From contig NZ_CP170094.1 in the NCBI RefSeq assembly GCF_042180575.1, forward strand, positions 3,100,001 through 3,164,000: DNA of 64,000 nucleotides, given 5' to 3'. The translations under genes were made by a program, and so were the position numbers. Source of the DNA: Bernardetia sp042180575 (GTDB lineage Bacteria > Bacteroidota > Bacteroidia > Cytophagales > Bernardetiaceae). Positions 62,761-64,000 of the stretch are shown piece by piece (position 1 is the stretch's first letter; the number at the start of each line of letters is the position of its first letter). Under the pieces are notes generated by a model, which searched no databases, was not told the origin of the DNA, and saw only the letters and a program-made list of their open reading frames with translations.

Positions 62761-64000
62761 TTACTTAGGTCTGTTTTTCTCAATCCATTTTTTATATTGT
62801 TCGGTGATGGCTTCATAAAATAAATCGCCTTGCAAATTATATCCTGTTTGAGAAAGGTGGATTCTATCGTATTGTCCTAACCCTGCTTTTTGCCATTCAG
62901 TAATAGATTTGAATCCTCCCATTATTTGATAAAAATTCCAAAGAGCAACATTTTTTTCCCTCATAAGTTCTTGTAAACGCTCTTCTACTTTTTGGGTATT
63001 GTAGTTTGCATATTTTTTGTAACGATACGTATCATTTGGAGAAGCGAGCAAAATAGAAGTGTTTGGGTTTATATTTCTAATTTGAGTAATTATTTTTGAT
63101 AAATTCCCCTTAAATGCTACATCATCAAAACGAGTAGGATAAGCATCATTCGTTCCCAAAGAAATAACCACCAAATCAGGCTGAATACTTCTAAGTTGTG
63201 TTTCGAAATCTTCACAACGCAAATAATGTCTTGTTTCTGCACCATTTATACCAACAGCGTGATATAAAACTCCTCCATCATTGGTTTCAAGAGATACTCC
63301 TTGCAGAATAAAATGTGTCTGAATATCATCTGTTTTGTCTAATCCAATGCTTATGGAAGCTTGAGGAACAGAAAAAATAACTTCTAAATAACCATCTGGA
63401 TGCATTTTTTGAGATGCTATTTCATTGGTTGGTGCAATAATGACAGCCTCAAAAAGTTCTTCATTCAAGATAGGATAATAGATTCTTACTTTATCTATTT
63501 TTGAAGGTTTTCGTTCATTATATTCTATTGGTTCTAATGTTATTGTAGATTTTGGATTTGTTGTTTCTACATTTATTCCAGAAATTCCCCATTGTGATAA
63601 GTCTTTGTTACTGACCATTTTTTGGCTTGTCCAAGTTCCTGTATAACGAGTTTTGTAATCAAATGGATTGTTTGTTTTGGCTGCCGAATAGGGAAAAATA
63701 AATCCACGTCCTGCATCTCCAAAACGTTTGTCTTCTTGAAATAATCGTCTTACTTGTCCTGTAAAAAAATCAGCTTGAATGTGAGAATCTCCCATGTGAA
63801 GAATTTTTACTTGTCTATTTTCTTCGGCTTTTTCTGTCTTTTTTTGAGTTTGGAGTTCATAAAGTTTTTCAAAGAAGTAATCTAAAGAAGTGCTATCCTT
63901 CATCTGAATTCGGTTTGCACCATAATTAACCACCTCAAAATAAGGTCGTTCTTTATAAAGCATCAAGCGAATAGAATCTTCTAAATTTTTTGTTTTTTCT
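62761..64000 (-). CDS. SGNH/GDSL hydrolase, 5' end outside window
   Basis: The frame is open to the right edge (EKTKNLEDSIRLMLYKERPY just before the first listed ATG), so the start lies outside. About 412 residues are visible. SGNH motifs are clear: HMGDSHIQADFF (Ser nucleophile), DLVVISLGTNDAYPT (Asn) and the late DRIHLSQTGY (Asp, His). Between them is a carbohydrate-binding-like beta insert (FSVPQASISIGL). Such proteins in Bacteroidota deacetylate cell-wall or exopolysaccharide sugars. A signal peptide, if any, is not visible. Confidence 0.88.
   Translation of the reverse strand, partial: EKTKNLEDSIRLMLYKERPYFEVVNYGANRIQMKDSTSLDYFFEKLYELQTQKKTEKAEENRQVKILHMGDSHIQADFFTGQVRRLFQEDKRFGDAGRGFIFPYSAAKTNNPFDYKTRYTGTWTSQKMVSNKDLSQWGISGINVETTNPKSTITLEPIEYNERKPSKIDKVRIYYPILNEELFEAVIIAPTNEIASQKMHPDGYLEVIFSVPQASISIGLDKTDDIQTHFILQGVSLETNDGGVLYHAVGINGAETRHYLRCEDFETQLRSIQPDLVVISLGTNDAYPTRFDDVAFKGNLSKIITQIRNINPNTSILLASPNDTYRYKKYANYNTQKVEERLQELMREKNVALWNFYQIMGGFKSITEWQKAGLGQYDRIHLSQTGYNLQGDLFYEAITEQYKKWIEKNRPK

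Noticed and set aside
1..64000. tRNA or rRNA genes
   Set aside because: No cloverleaf with a T-arm GGTTCRA pattern or rRNA-like GC-rich segment was found in any gap by eye; a tRNA scan would settle it.

Overview
The window looks like a chromosomal segment of a Bacteroidota bacterium, most likely a marine or freshwater Cytophagales member. A Bernardetia/Flexibacter-type organism is my best guess, but it was not checked against any database. The signs are: strongly AT-rich DNA (about one third G+C by eye); promoters of the Bacteroidota type (TTG/TTTG, about 19 nt, TAnnTTTG); a type IX secretion (T9SS) cargo with a C-terminal sorting domain plus a T9SS Plug protein; a DNA polymerase III alpha subunit with a fused N-terminal exonuclease; MenA; and many Bacteroidota-only families (DUF4412, DUF6913, MbnP-like).

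Layout. 0-8.3 kb: the end of an MbnP-like gene, a stand-alone NACHT ATPase (candidate anti-phage protein), and a very large dnaE carrying a 412-residue intein with a LAGLIDADG endonuclease. 8.4-19 kb: small secreted/membrane proteins, murF, a YceI lipoprotein, a SET-domain protein, an HAD phosphatase, a PLP deaminase, OsmC, a TPR-GAF-SpoIIE phosphatase and an alpha/beta hydrolase. 19-22 kb: a 55-codon peptide gene with its own strong promoter and terminator, followed by an intact ISAs1-family element with a 9-bp target duplication. 22-27.8 kb: secreted proteins, a frameshifted gene abutting an IS630 scrap, thrC and an orphan four-helix sensor.

27.8-34.9 kb is an IS-rich scrapyard. It holds an 82-bp IS1 remnant, an IS982 element, an intact IS1 element that truncates an HNH nuclease gene on one side and a membrane-protein gene on the other, a 140-bp MITE-like element, a fragment of one IS5 transposase, a complete IS5-family element with an A10 frameshift, and a broken carbamoyltransferase gene. 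RnhA sits inside this region as an ordinary gene. 35-49.5 kb is core-like: FkbM methyltransferase, an XRE regulator, glucosaminidase, 118-bp tandem repeats, a CvfB-like S1 protein, a SiaB-SiaC pair, a MORN protein, ribE, a LytTR regulator, two tandem LysM-like proteins, lnt and menA. 49.6-64 kb: a 1488-residue T9SS-exported adhesin-like protein, asnB, an Rpn-type nuclease, DinB, a lipoprotein, the T9SS Plug protein, ISL3 and IS5 transposase remnants, ThpR, and an SGNH hydrolase cut by the right edge.

Two themes run across the window. First, short intergenic palindromes that mostly start with GTAG, singly or as head-to-head pairs, recur in at least four sequence families and resemble REP/BIME elements; no RAYT transposase is present here. 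Second, the SpoIIE-type phosphatase at 15.5 kb and the SiaB kinase/SiaC target at 40 kb could be the parts of one partner-switching pathway, although they are 22 kb apart.
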